A DNA stretch of 64,000 nucleotides from Salinimicrobium tongyeongense. GTDB lineage: Bacteria; Bacteroidota; Bacteroidia; Flavobacteriales; Flavobacteriaceae. The notes below the pieces were generated by a model. It saw nothing but the letters and a program-made list of their open reading frames with translations, was not told the origin of the DNA and did not search any database. The stretch covers positions 186,001 to 250,000 of the forward strand of contig NZ_CP069620.1 of assembly GCF_026109735.1 (NCBI RefSeq). The letters are read 5' to 3'. A program made the position numbers and the translations under genes. Shown piece by piece: positions 17,626 to 26,410 of this stretch (positions are counted from its first letter, which is position 1; every line of letters begins with the position of its first letter).

Positions 17626-18453
17626 ATGGCCATAATTACCTTAACGACAGATTTTGGGGAAAAAGATCATTTTGCAGGGGCAGTTAAAGGAGCGATTTAC
17701 ACCGAGGTACCCTCGGCAAAGATTGTAGACATCTCCCACTCCATCGCCCCGTTTCATATTACTGAAGCCTCTTACATCATTAAAAACGCCTACAGAAGCT
17801 TTCCTGAAGGCAGTATTCACATCATTGGAGTAGATTCTGAGCTTACGCCTGAAAACAAACATATTGCATTAAAACTCGACGGGCATTATTTTATTTGTGC
17901 CAACAATGGCATCCTCTCTCTAATTGCTTCGGAATATGTTCCCGAAAAGATTGTTGAGATCAACATTCACGATAAGGTAGAGAGTAATTTCCCGGTTCTG
18001 GATGTGTTCGTGAAAGTTGCCGGACACCTGTCAAGGGGCGGCACCCTGGAAGTTATTGGAAAATCAATCCCCGGAATAAAACAACTGAAGGAAATGGAAC
18101 CCCTTATCAATCCTGAAAAGAACCAGATCAAGGGGAATGTGATCTACATAGACAACTACGGTAATGTGGTTACAAATATTCCGAAGAAACTGTTTGAAAA
18201 AATTGGCAAAGGCCGAAAGTTCAACATGCGCGCCAGAACGGCTACTTTTACTGAAATCTACAACACCTATAGCGAAGCCATCAATTTTGACACCGACATG
18301 ATCAACCGGGAAGACGGTAAAAAACTGGCCATCTTTAATTCGGGCGGATATATCGAACTGGCTATTTACAAAAGTAACCCAAGTACGGTGGGCAGTGCAT
18401 CGACCCTCTTCGGACTGGAATATAGAGATACGGTGACAGTGAATTTTATGTAG
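17626..18453 (+). CDS. DUF62 SAM hydroxide adenosyltransferase
   Basis: Member of the S-adenosylmethionine hydrolase family related to fluorinase and chlorinase. The housekeeping members split SAM with water into adenosine and methionine. Motifs: ITLTTDFGEKDHF at the N-terminus, IVDISHSIAPF near 35, FICANNGILS near 87, and the C-terminal domain YIDNYGNVVTNIP. Long-loop halogenase features are not seen, so hydrolysis is the likely reaction. I choose ATG 17626 over the TTG at 17620 because MAIITLTTDFG is the family's usual start. Confidence 0.88.
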   Translation: MAIITLTTDFGEKDHFAGAVKGAIYTEVPSAKIVDISHSIAPFHITEASYIIKNAYRSFPEGSIHIIGVDSELTPENKHIALKLDGHYFICANNGILSLIASEYVPEKIVEINIHDKVESNFPVLDVFVKVAGHLSRGGTLEVIGKSIPGIKQLKEMEPLINPEKNQIKGNVIYIDNYGNVVTNIPKKLFEKIGKGRKFNMRARTATFTEIYNTYSEAINFDTDMINREDGKKLAIFNSGGYIELAIYKSNPSTVGSASTLFGLEYRDTVTVNFM

Positions 18454-18454
18454 G

Positions 18455-18540
18455 TGTGAGATTTGAGACTTGAGATATGAGACGTAATATTTGAGAAAAG
18501 AGTAAAGAATCAAGAGACAAGAGACAAGAGTCAAGACTTT
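18455..18540. repeat. Short-period repeat tract (TGAGACT / AAGAGAC type)
   Basis: Degenerate 7-8 base units such as TTGAGACTTGAGATATGAGAC and AAGAGACAAGAGACAAGAG follow the DUF62 stop. Typical of intergenic filler in Flavobacteria; no coding potential. Confidence 0.7.
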
Positions 18541-18586
18541 TGTCTGAAACCAATTTGAAATTTGGTGCTTATTAATTGATAATTGA

Positions 18587-18901
18587 ATGTTTGTAAGAAT
18601 CGTAAAAATGACGTTTGCAGCTTCAGAAACTGAAAATTTTCAGAAGTTGTTCCAGCAGAATAAAGAAAAGATCAGAGGCTTTGAAGGTTGTGAGTTCCTG
18701 GAACTCTATCGCGACAAGAACAATAAAAACATCTTTTTTACGTACAGCTACTGGCAGGATGAAGCGGCACTGGAAAATTATCGCACATCATCCCTTTTTA
18801 AAGAGGTATGGAGCGAGACTAAGAAAATGTTTGCAGGAAAGCCGGAAGCCTGGTCTGTAGAGAAATTGTGGACAAGCGAACCAGTAGGCAGTGCGCAGTA
18901 G
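18587..18901 (+). CDS. Antibiotic biosynthesis monooxygenase (ABM) domain protein
   Basis: Small dimeric alpha+beta barrel protein of the ABM superfamily, which includes quinol monooxygenases and heme-degrading enzymes. FVRIVKMTFA starts strand 1, FEGCEFLELYRD gives the middle strands, and FFTYSYWQDEAALENYRTS is the characteristic segment with a conserved Trp. The length, 104 residues, fits. Its last residues, EPVGSAQ, are read from GGCAGT-type repeat DNA, so the C-terminal tail appears to be an accidental extension. The reaction is unknown. Confidence 0.75.
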   Translation: MFVRIVKMTFAASETENFQKLFQQNKEKIRGFEGCEFLELYRDKNNKNIFFTYSYWQDEAALENYRTSSLFKEVWSETKKMFAGKPEAWSVEKLWTSEPVGSAQ

Positions 18902-18991
18902 AGAGTTGGCAGTGGGTTTAAGGTTCAAGGTTCAAGGGTTAAGGTTTAAGGTTTAAGGTTTAAGGTTCAAGGTTCAAGGTTTAAGGTTTAA
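18885..18991. repeat. GGCAGT and 7-bp GTTCAAG/GTTTAAG repeat tract
   Basis: GGCAGT units (18889-18915) lead into about eleven 7-bp units of GTTYAAG (18916-18991). The same unit, GTTCAAG, occurs four times inside mnmE at 24567-24594. Confidence 0.8.
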
Positions 18992-19140
18992 TAGATTAAA
19001 ATTTGGAATTTGAAATTTGAAATTTTTACATTTTACAATATTCAATATCCCTTATAAAATTAAAGATAGAGCTAAAAAAATTGGATTGGAATTTGGTGCT
19101 TGAAATTTGAAATTTTCAATTATACAATATTCAATATACA
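18992..19140. repeat. TTTGAAATT repeats and duplicated TACAATATTCAATAT
   Basis: Units of AATTTGAAATTTGAAATT appear at about 19002-19025 and 19095-19118. Each is followed by a copy of TACAATATTCAATAT (about 19035 and 19124). Two copies of one composite module, immediately upstream of gldF. Confidence 0.65.
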
Positions 19141-19155
19141 TTATACAATAAAAAA

Positions 19156-19890
19156 GTGTTTGCTATATTAAAGAAAGAAATAAACGCATTTTTCGCCTCT
19201 CCCACAGGCTACCTTGTCATAGGACTTTTTCTCGTGCTGAACGGGCTCTTTCTCTGGGTCTTTAAAGGAGAGTACAATATTCTTGACAGCGGTTTCGCCA
19301 GTCTCGAACCTTTCTTTACTCTTGCCCCCTGGATCTTTTTATTTCTCATCCCGGCAATTACCATGAAGAGCTTTTCCGAAGAAATAAAACAGGGTACTTT
19401 AGAGCTGCTTCTCACCAAACCCCTAACCACCATTGAGCTGGTATTGGGAAAATATCTCGGCGCCCTTGTTCTTGTCCTGCTGGCCATCCTCCCAAGCCTG
19501 CTGTATATTGCCGCCATCTGGTATCTTGGCAGCCCTAACGGGAACCTTGACAGCGGCGTTATTTTAGGATCTTATTTTGGACTCATCTTTCTCGGTGCCT
19601 GTTATGCGGCCATCGGGATTTTCGCCTCTATACTTTCCCCAAATCAAATCGTGTCATTTATCCTAGCCATTTTTCTTTGCTTTATCGCCTATTTTGCCTT
19701 TGAAGCCCTTGCAAATTTAAATGTGTTTGGCAGCGGGAGTTTTGGCATAGAAGACCTGGGGCTCGATGCGCACTATGAAAGCATAAGCCGTGGCGTGATT
19801 GACACCCGGGATGTTATTTATTTTTTAAGTTTCATTTTTCTCTTCCTGGCCCTTACTACTTTTAATCTCAACAAGAAAAAACAATCCTGA
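19156..19890 (+). CDS. gldF: Gliding motility ABC transporter permease GldF
   Basis: Permease of the GldAFG ABC complex tied to gliding in Bacteroidetes. 244 residues with about six hydrophobic segments (roughly 17-35, 55-72, 100-125, 135-160, 165-185, 218-238) and the ABC-2 signature EEIKQGTLELLLTKP between segments 2 and 3. GTG at 19156 is the first suitable start. gldG starts two bases after its stop, so the pair is one operon. The ATPase gldA is not in the window. The preceding 250 bases are repeats, with no clear promoter. Confidence 0.92.
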   Translation: MFAILKKEINAFFASPTGYLVIGLFLVLNGLFLWVFKGEYNILDSGFASLEPFFTLAPWIFLFLIPAITMKSFSEEIKQGTLELLLTKPLTTIELVLGKYLGALVLVLLAILPSLLYIAAIWYLGSPNGNLDSGVILGSYFGLIFLGACYAAIGIFASILSPNQIVSFILAIFLCFIAYFAFEALANLNVFGSGSFGIEDLGLDAHYESISRGVIDTRDVIYFLSFIFLFLALTTFNLNKKKQS

Positions 19891-19892
19891 AA

Positions 19893-21566
19893 ATGAACCC
19901 TCAAAAATCACATTTTTGGAAGGTATTTTTGTTGCTGCTCGCCATCATTGGGGTTAATGTACTATCCTATAATTTCTTCGGAAGGTTTGACCTCACAGCC
20001 GATAAACGTTACACTTTATCTGAAGCTTCAGAAGAAATAATCTCAAAAGCTGAAGCCCCCGTGATTATCGACGTGTTTCTGGAAGGAGAATTTCCTCCCG
20101 AGTTCAGGAAGTTACAGGCAGAGACCAGGCAGCTGCTCGAAGAATTTGCAGCTGTGAATCCGCAGATCACTTACAGGTTTACCAATCCGCTTGAAGAAGG
20201 GGGAAATGCCAATGAAATAGCCAGTCAGTTTTATGAAATGGGCATGACCCCGGCACGTATCAACGTGGTGGAGAACGGCCGAACCAGTGAAGCCATTGTT
20301 TTTCCGTGGGCCATGGCCAACTTCGGAAATAAATCGGTTGCCATTCCTTTGCTGAAAAACCAGTTGGGCGCAACTACCGAAGATCGCGTGGCAGCCTCGG
20401 TACAGCAACTGGAATATGCCTTTGCCGATGCCTTCTCGAAGCTACTGGAGCCAAAACGCAAAAAAGTAGCGGTAATGCGCGGAAACGGCGAACTGGAAGA
20501 CAAATACATAGCCGATTTTATAAGAAAGATCCAGGAATACTACTTTATAGCCCCTTTCACCTTAGATTCTGTTGCTGTAAACCCTCAACGCACGCTAAAC
20601 CAGCTAAGTGAATACGACCTGTTAATTGAAGCCAAGCCCACCGAGCCTTATACTGAAGCCGAAAAACTGGTGCTGGACCAGTATCTTATGAACGGCGGAA
20701 AACAGCTCTGGCTGGTAGAACATGCCGCGATGGAGACCGACAGCCTTTTCACCCCTGCCGGAAGCGCTTTTGCCCTGCCCCGAGACCTTAACCTGGGAGA
20801 TTACTTCTTTAAGTATGGCCTGCGCATAAATCCGGCGCTGGTAAAAGACCTTTATTCGGCGCCAATTATCCTGGCCACAGGATCGGGCAATAACGCCCAG
20901 TTCAATCCGTATCCGTGGTTCTATTTTCCACTTTCCTCCTCCCCTTCCACCCATCCGGTGGTGACCAACCTCGAAGCAGTAAAATTTGAGTATGCCAACC
21001 CAATCGACACCCTCCAAAATGACATTGACAAAACAGTACTTCTGGCGACTTCACCAAGATCGGCGGTAGCTGGGCTTCCCCGGGAAATTAGTCTGGAAGA
21101 GATAACCGCAGAGCCAAATCCTGCTGAATTTACTGCAGGCGAACAGCCTCTTGCCGTTCTATTGGAAGGGAACTTCAGTTCGGTGTATGACAACCGGATA
21201 TTGCCCTTTCAGCTCAATAACTTCCGAAGTAAAAGTGAAGGGACAAAAATACTGGTGATAAGCGATGGCGATGTGATTAAAAACCAGTTGCAGCGCGGCG
21301 AGCCTTTAGAGCTGGGTTTTGACCGCTATACCGGCACAACTTATGGGAACAGGGAATTTTTACTGAATGCGGTAAATTACCTGCTCGATGATCGCGGGCT
21401 TATCAACATTAGAAGCCGGGAGGTGAAAATCGCATTTTTGAACCCCGAAAAGGCAGAAAAGGAAAGAACTTTCTGGCAAATGTTCAATATTGCCCTTCCG
21501 CTTGGCCTGTTGGCCGTGTTTGCAGTGCTGTACCGGGCAATAAGGAGGAAAAAATACGTCAAGTAG
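19893..21566 (+). CDS. gldG: Gliding-associated ABC component GldG
   Basis: GldG is the partner subunit of GldF. 557 residues: one membrane helix near 11-28, a large extracytoplasmic region starting RFDLTADKRYTLSE, containing LLIEAKPTEPYTEAEK and TLQNDIDKTVLLATSPRSA-type segments, and a C-terminal helix near 533-550 followed by RRKK. This layout matches the family. It is co-transcribed with gldF. The DNA for residues 4-8 contains a 14/15 copy of the recurrent palindrome. Confidence 0.92.
   Translation: MNPQKSHFWKVFLLLLAIIGVNVLSYNFFGRFDLTADKRYTLSEASEEIISKAEAPVIIDVFLEGEFPPEFRKLQAETRQLLEEFAAVNPQITYRFTNPLEEGGNANEIASQFYEMGMTPARINVVENGRTSEAIVFPWAMANFGNKSVAIPLLKNQLGATTEDRVAASVQQLEYAFADAFSKLLEPKRKKVAVMRGNGELEDKYIADFIRKIQEYYFIAPFTLDSVAVNPQRTLNQLSEYDLLIEAKPTEPYTEAEKLVLDQYLMNGGKQLWLVEHAAMETDSLFTPAGSAFALPRDLNLGDYFFKYGLRINPALVKDLYSAPIILATGSGNNAQFNPYPWFYFPLSSSPSTHPVVTNLEAVKFEYANPIDTLQNDIDKTVLLATSPRSAVAGLPREISLEEITAEPNPAEFTAGEQPLAVLLEGNFSSVYDNRILPFQLNNFRSKSEGTKILVISDGDVIKNQLQRGEPLELGFDRYTGTTYGNREFLLNAVNYLLDDRGLINIRSREVKIAFLNPEKAEKERTFWQMFNIALPLGLLAVFAVLYRAIRRKKYVK
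19903..19917. repeat. Palindromic 15-mer, 14/15 match
   Basis: AAAAATCACATTTTT, inside the start of gldG coding sequence. A 13/15 copy lies near the gldG 3' end at 21425-21439. Confidence 0.45.
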
Positions 21567-21630
21567 CAGCGCAACTTCAGGAAAGCTTCGGTTTATTAAC
21601 AATTTCAGGATCTTAAAAACATAAGCTGCT

Positions 21631-21645
21631 GAAAATGACATTTTT
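21631..21645. repeat. Palindromic 15-mer, 14/15 match
   Basis: GAAAATGACATTTTT in the spacer between gldG and dnaN. Confidence 0.5.
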
Positions 21646-21692
21646 GAGAGGTATTTTCAACGATTTCCTGTTAATAAAAAATAACAAGAGCC

Positions 21693-21724
21693 TTGATGCC
21701 TTTTGAAGGATTAAGATATATTTG
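21693..21724 (+). promoter_or_regulatory. Promoter of dnaN
   Basis: TTG at 21693-21695, 21 bases, then TATATTTG at 21717-21724; predicted start about 20 bases before the dnaN ATG. Confidence 0.7.
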
Positions 21725-21751
21725 TATCAAGATTAACTTATTACGAAGCCA

Positions 21752-22870
21752 ATGAAATTTATTGTATCGAGCACATATTTGCTGAAACAGCTACAAATAC
21801 TTGGAGGTGTGATTAACAATAACAACACTCTTCCTATTCTGGATAATTTTCTTTTTGAATTAAATCATGATGAACTTACCGTTTCTGCGTCAGATTTGGA
21901 GACCACAATGTCGGCCAAACTTTCTGTAGAATCCGATTCTGAAGGAAAGATCGCCGTGCCCGCGCGCCTGTTACTCGAAACCCTAAAAACCTTTCCGGAA
22001 CAGCCGCTAACATTTGTAGTGGAAGATAACAATACCATTGAGCTTAGTTCCAACCACGGGAAGTATGCCCTGGCCTACGCCGGCGGTGAAGAATTCCCAA
22101 AGGCGGTGAGCCTGGAAGAACCAAGCAGCACCACCATTGTGGGAGATATTCTGGCAACTGCCATTAGCAAAACCATTTTTGCTTCGGGGAACGATGATTT
22201 GAGGCCTGTGATGAGCGGCGTATTTTTCCAGTTTACGCAAGACAACCTTACTTTTGTAGCTACAGATGCCCACAAGCTGGTAAAATATTCGCGAAACGAC
22301 ATAGCGGCTTCTCAAACGGCAGAATTTATTATGCCTAAAAAGCCTTTGAATTTGCTGAAAGGAATCCTTTCGGGTTCAGATTCTGAAGTCCTTATAGAAT
22401 ACAACGAGTCAAACGCACGTTTCACTTTTGAAGACACTACCCTGGTTTGCCGACTCATTGACGGGAAATATCCTAATTATGAAGCAGTAATTCCGAAGGA
22501 AAACCCTAATAAACTGGTAATTGACCGCGGACAATTTTTGAGTTCTGTAAAAAGGGTCTCCATTTTCTCAAATAAGACCACACACCAGGTTCGCCTGAAA
22601 ATTGCCGGTGCAGAGTTGAACATTTCTGCGGAAGATGTAGATTACAGCAACAAAGCCGAAGAACGCCTTACCTGTTCATACCAGGGCGATGATATGCAAA
22701 TTGGATTTAATTCCCGTTTTCTTACTGAAATGCTGTCAAACCTCAATGCAAACGAGGTGCAGCTTGAGATGAGCTTGCCAAACCGTGCGGGAATTCTTAC
22801 TCCTGTAGACGGATTGGATGATGGAGAACAGGTCACCATGCTTGTGATGCCCGTGATGCTGAACAACTAA
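21752..22870 (+). CDS. dnaN: DNA polymerase III beta subunit (sliding clamp)
   Basis: Processivity clamp that encircles DNA and tethers the replicative polymerase. 372 residues make three clamp domains. Recognisable parts are the N-terminal MKFIVSSTYLLKQLQ, SNHGKYALAYAGGEEFP near 105, FVATDAHKLVKY near 170, and the C-terminal MLVMPVMLNN. It has its own promoter and terminator, and is not beside dnaA here, as is common in Bacteroidetes. Confidence 0.96.
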   Translation: MKFIVSSTYLLKQLQILGGVINNNNTLPILDNFLFELNHDELTVSASDLETTMSAKLSVESDSEGKIAVPARLLLETLKTFPEQPLTFVVEDNNTIELSSNHGKYALAYAGGEEFPKAVSLEEPSSTTIVGDILATAISKTIFASGNDDLRPVMSGVFFQFTQDNLTFVATDAHKLVKYSRNDIAASQTAEFIMPKKPLNLLKGILSGSDSEVLIEYNESNARFTFEDTTLVCRLIDGKYPNYEAVIPKENPNKLVIDRGQFLSSVKRVSIFSNKTTHQVRLKIAGAELNISAEDVDYSNKAEERLTCSYQGDDMQIGFNSRFLTEMLSNLNANEVQLEMSLPNRAGILTPVDGLDDGEQVTMLVMPVMLNN

Positions 22871-22910
22871 GAAAACATTGGCAGAAAATTCGTCTGCATA
22901 AAAAATCTTT

Positions 22911-22951
22911 AAAATACTTCTGAAAAATGGCATTTTTCAGAAGTATTTTTT
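22911..22951 (+). terminator. Strong terminator after dnaN, containing the palindrome
   Basis: Perfect inverted repeat: AAAATACTTCTGAAAAATG, one base, then its complement, followed by a T run. The centre (22923-22937, AAAAATGGCATTTTT) is an exact copy of the recurrent 15-mer. Confidence 0.85.
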
Positions 22952-23017
22952 TGTGGCAGGTTAACTGTCTTCCAATAATTGAAGCTATTGCTTCTTACCC
23001 GCCCATGCTTATCTTTA

Positions 23018-23380
23018 CTACTTCAGGATCTGAATAGATAACGGGTAGGACGGAATTTCACCATTACTTACCTTAATCGCATTGAGGATTGGAAAGACGA
23101 TGGCGATAATTCCGATTCCGAAAAGCAGTAAAATTCCGATTCCAAACAACAGGATAAGCGGAATGGCAAGGATAGAATAAATAAAAATAGAGATCTGGAA
23201 GTTCAGGATCATTTTTCCGTGAGCATCCATTCCCAGTACTTTATCCTTCTGCGTAAGCCAAAGGATGAGCGGAACAATAAATCCGCCTATCCCTGTCATT
23301 AAATCCAGTAACTGGCTAAGGTGCGTGAGCATTAATAATTGCTTGTCTTCTCTCATGATTGTTGCTTTTGAATATTCCAT
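23018..23380 (-). CDS. DUF4870 membrane protein
   Basis: Small inner-membrane protein of the DUF4870 family, function unknown. After a short polar start (MEYSKATIMREDKQLL) come three hydrophobic segments: LTHLSQLLDLMTGIGGFIVP, the SIFIYSILAIPLILLF stretch, and the GIGILLLFGIGIIAIVFPIL stretch. The typical FQISIFIYSI and NAIKVSNGE blocks are present. ATG at 23380 is preferred to the longer frame from 23413, which adds 11 uncharacteristic residues; ATG at 23356 is also possible. Confidence 0.7.
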   Translation of the reverse strand: MEYSKATIMREDKQLLMLTHLSQLLDLMTGIGGFIVPLILWLTQKDKVLGMDAHGKMILNFQISIFIYSILAIPLILLFGIGILLLFGIGIIAIVFPILNAIKVSNGEIPSYPLSIQILK

Positions 23381-23619
23381 TTTGATTTGATTGATGGTTA
23401 CTTTGTATTGCAAGGTACTAAAAAGACGAATAAAAAATTCAATTGTTACAAATATTTACATTTTAAAGAAATGCTGAACCACCTAGTAAAGATCAAAAAC
23501 TAAAAAAACCTGTCACTGATTATTTGTTGGTTTGCAATAGCTCGATCAATGTTCGGAGCTTTAAATTTTACAGCTTTTTGATTGAGTAATATCTACTACC
23601 CCGTCTAAAGTCTATTTAG

Positions 23620-23627
23620 TATTTTTG
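23620..23627 (+). promoter_or_regulatory. Possible -7 element of mnmE
   Basis: TATTTTTG matches TAnnTTTG but ends four bases before the ATG at 23632, so the transcript would be nearly leaderless. No -33 TTG is visible. Confidence 0.35.
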
Positions 23628-23631
23628 CGGC

Positions 23632-25035
23632 ATGAAATTGAACGACAATATTGTAGCCCTTGCCACACCTTCGGGAGCCGGTGCCATTGCCATTATAAGA
23701 GTTTCAGGTCCAGATGCCATAGCACTTGTAGCTCCCATTTTTAAAGCAAAAAGCAAAAAGAACCTTTTAGATCAGCCTTCGCACACGCTGCACCTGGGAA
23801 ATATTACAGACGGGGAACGCATTTTAGACGAGGTGCTAGTGTCTGTTTTTCACGGGCCAAAATCATATACCGGTGAAAATACTATAGAGGTTTCGTGCCA
23901 TGGGAGCCCATATATTCAGCAGGAGATTATTCAGTTGTTGATTAGAAGGGGTTGTCGTTCTGCTGAAGCCGGGGAGTTCACTTTACGCGCTTTTCTAAAT
24001 GGAAAGATGGATTTGAGCCAGGCCGAAGCTGTGGCCGATCTAATTTCTTCGGAAAATCAGGCGAGCCACCAGATGGCGATGCAGCAAATGCGCGGCGGAT
24101 TTTCTAATGAAATTCAGAAATTAAGACAGGAGCTCCTCAATTTCGCTTCCCTTATAGAATTGGAACTCGATTTTGCTGAAGAAGACGTTGAGTTTGCGAA
24201 TCGCGATGAATTCCGCAAGCTGGTTAGCCGTATTCAGAATGTGCTGAAAAGACTCATTGATTCCTTTGCCGTAGGTAATGTGTTGAAAAACGGGATTCCG
24301 GTAGCTATTGTGGGCGAGCCTAACGTAGGGAAATCTACGCTGCTAAATGCCCTTTTAAACGAGGAACGGGCCATAGTCTCGGAAATTGCCGGCACTACCC
24401 GGGACACCATTGAAGATGAGATCTCGATTGGCGGCATTGGCTTCAGGTTTATTGACACCGCGGGAATACGGGAAACCGAAGATGTGGTGGAAAGTATCGG
24501 GATCAAACGGACATTTGAGAAAATCTCTCAGGCGCAGGTGGTTGTTTTTCTGCTGAATGCAGAAAAGTTCAAGGTTCAAGGTTCAAGGTTCAAGGTTGAG
24601 ATTGAAAAAATTAAGAATCAATTTCCGCAGAAGCCTTTAATCATTGTTGCCAATAAAGTAGATCAGTTATCTCAACCTCAATTAGAGCAACTCGCTGCCA
24701 CCCTTAGTGGAGTCGAAGGATCTCAATACCTGCCCATTTCAGCAAAATCTGGTGAAGGCGTCGAAGAACTGCAACAAAAGCTACTACAATTTGTCAACAC
24801 CGGGGAGCTCCGAAACAACAACACGATCGTCACCAACAGCAGACACTACAACGCGCTGCTTTCAGCCTTAGAAGAGATCAATAAGGTGCAGGATGGATTA
24901 AACCATAATCTTTCCGGCGACTTATTGGCAATAGATATTCGGGAGGCGCTGCATTACTTCGGAGAAATCACCGGCGAGATCACTAATGACGATCTATTAG
25001 GAAATATTTTTGCTAATTTTTGTATTGGCAAATAA
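23632..25035 (+). CDS. mnmE: tRNA modification GTPase MnmE
   Basis: GTPase that with MnmG adds the cmnm5 group to U34 of tRNAs. The N-terminal folate-binding domain starts NDNIVALATPSGAGAIAIIR. A helical domain surrounds the G domain: G1 GEPNVGKST at 228-236, G2 around GTTRDT at 254-259, G3 DTAG at 275-278, G4 NKVD at 341-344. The C-terminal FCIGK carries the essential Cys464. Residues 312-323 (KFKVQGSRFKVE) are an insert coded by four GTTCAAG units. The later TLSGVEGSQ (358-365) also looks repeat-derived. Both lie in G-domain loops, so function is probably kept. Confidence 0.95.
   Translation: MKLNDNIVALATPSGAGAIAIIRVSGPDAIALVAPIFKAKSKKNLLDQPSHTLHLGNITDGERILDEVLVSVFHGPKSYTGENTIEVSCHGSPYIQQEIIQLLIRRGCRSAEAGEFTLRAFLNGKMDLSQAEAVADLISSENQASHQMAMQQMRGGFSNEIQKLRQELLNFASLIELELDFAEEDVEFANRDEFRKLVSRIQNVLKRLIDSFAVGNVLKNGIPVAIVGEPNVGKSTLLNALLNEERAIVSEIAGTTRDTIEDEISIGGIGFRFIDTAGIRETEDVVESIGIKRTFEKISQAQVVVFLLNAEKFKVQGSRFKVEIEKIKNQFPQKPLIIVANKVDQLSQPQLEQLAATLSGVEGSQYLPISAKSGEGVEELQQKLLQFVNTGELRNNNTIVTNSRHYNALLSALEEINKVQDGLNHNLSGDLLAIDIREALHYFGEITGEITNDDLLGNIFANFCIGK
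24567..24594. repeat. Four 7-bp GTTCAAG units inside mnmE
   Basis: GTTCAAG is repeated four times without error in the coding sequence, between G3 and G4 of the GTPase domain. The same unit forms the intergenic tract at 18916-18991. Confidence 0.85.
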
Positions 25036-25264
25036 ATAGGAGACTTATAGCAATCCCGGAGTTTTCAGGTAACCAACTCCACAAATTTTTCACTAACTAT
25101 ATACAGGTAGGTATAATTTTATTAAAAATGCACGCATAATAGTAAAAGCATACGATCCTATATTTTCCGAGTAACACTATTAATATGACTCTTTCCAGTA
25201 GTCGAAATGCAGTTAGAAAAATGTGTACAATCCTGAATTAATCTGATCATACCAAAGCATCTTT

Positions 25265-26410
25265 TTAGCCGCGTTTTTTCTCATAAGTAGGCTTAAGAGG
25301 AAGGCTAACGGTAAAGGTTGTTCCTTCTTCTCTGTTACTTTGAACATCAATTTTCCCCTCATGGCCTTCGACAATTTCCTTTACAATAAGCAGACCGAGC
25401 CCAAAACTCTTTTCCTTACCCGGTTTTCCATTGCTCCCTGAAAATCCGCCGGTAAAAATTTTCTTCCGAATTTCTGCAGGAATAGGTTCACCATTATTAT
25501 GAACACTTAGAAGAGCTTTTTCTTTTTCTTCAAAAATATTCACATGTACCTCCCCTCCTGAATCCCCATGTCTTATAGCATTAATAATCAGATTACTTAT
25601 CATCTGCTCTACCCTTAGAATGTCCCACTCTCCTTCTACCGGTTGAGGAGCATCAAGTAGAATATTAGCTTCAGGATAAGCTAACTGTAATTCATCCACA
25701 ATTTTCTTAGTATGTTCCTGAAGGTCATAAGTGGATTTTTTGGTTGTCATGCCAGTTCCCAATCTCAGTTCGTTTAATTCCAGCAGGTTATCAATTAATT
25801 CCGTCATTCGTTTTAGGCTTGACTGGGATAAATTGAGTGCTTTCTTCTCCCTTTCAGTTTTATTCTCTGAAAGATTCAAAATCGCATTTGCTCCCTTGAC
25901 AGTAGCAATGGGGTTACGCAGATCATGCCCTAAAATCCCCAGAAATAAATTTTTGCTTTCATCCAGTTTCGTCTGAAAACGATCAAGAGAAATCATCCAG
26001 ATTTCATCTATGGCTTCATTAAAACGAATCATGTCATGATAATCTGTTTCCCAGTTCTCTTTACGGCTTTTATGAGACCACAAACGAAGCACACTAGCTC
26101 TTAACGCGCGAAATTCAGAACTCAATTGCATAAAATTAAATCCAAAATCCAGTCGCTGCTCCCCATGAGCTGTAGCTGCTTCTTTATCACCGGAGGACAT
26201 TTCCTTATTACCCTTGGATTTTTCTTCCTGCTGATCATTTGTCTGGGGGGTCTCCATATCTTCTGCAATTCTGGTAAGAATACCTTTAATGTGATCTATA
26301 ACCTCATCAAGGTCCATTGTATTTGTACATTCAATGTTGTCTTGAGCATACTTTATCCATTCATTGATAATTTCCTCCTTGTGTTCCTTGATAAAAGCTG
26401 ATAACTGCAT
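25265..26410 (-). CDS. Sensor histidine kinase with RsbR-like N-terminus
   Basis: Soluble two-component kinase. Residues 1-145 resemble the RsbRD/globin-like sensory helical bundle (FIKEHKEEIINEWIKYA), broken by a polar low-complexity stretch at about 53-85. His162 in LGILGHDLRNPIAT is the phospho-acceptor. The N box is around NLIINAIRHGD and the G2 box FGLGLLIVKEIVEGHEG. 381 residues, complete. No response regulator is adjacent. It shares the GHDLxNPIAT H box with the kinase at 189-1316, suggesting related sensors with different input domains. Confidence 0.85.
   Translation of the reverse strand: MQLSAFIKEHKEEIINEWIKYAQDNIECTNTMDLDEVIDHIKGILTRIAEDMETPQTNDQQEEKSKGNKEMSSGDKEAATAHGEQRLDFGFNFMQLSSEFRALRASVLRLWSHKSRKENWETDYHDMIRFNEAIDEIWMISLDRFQTKLDESKNLFLGILGHDLRNPIATVKGANAILNLSENKTEREKKALNLSQSSLKRMTELIDNLLELNELRLGTGMTTKKSTYDLQEHTKKIVDELQLAYPEANILLDAPQPVEGEWDILRVEQMISNLIINAIRHGDSGGEVHVNIFEEKEKALLSVHNNGEPIPAEIRKKIFTGGFSGSNGKPGKEKSFGLGLLIVKEIVEGHEGKIDVQSNREEGTTFTVSLPLKPTYEKKRG

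Noticed and set aside
18455-19140. Possible CRISPR array
   Set aside because: Units are 7-9 bases, contiguous and degenerate, with no unique spacers and no cas genes.
20622-21017. 131-codon minus-strand frame
   Set aside because: Antisense within gldG and without recognisable features.
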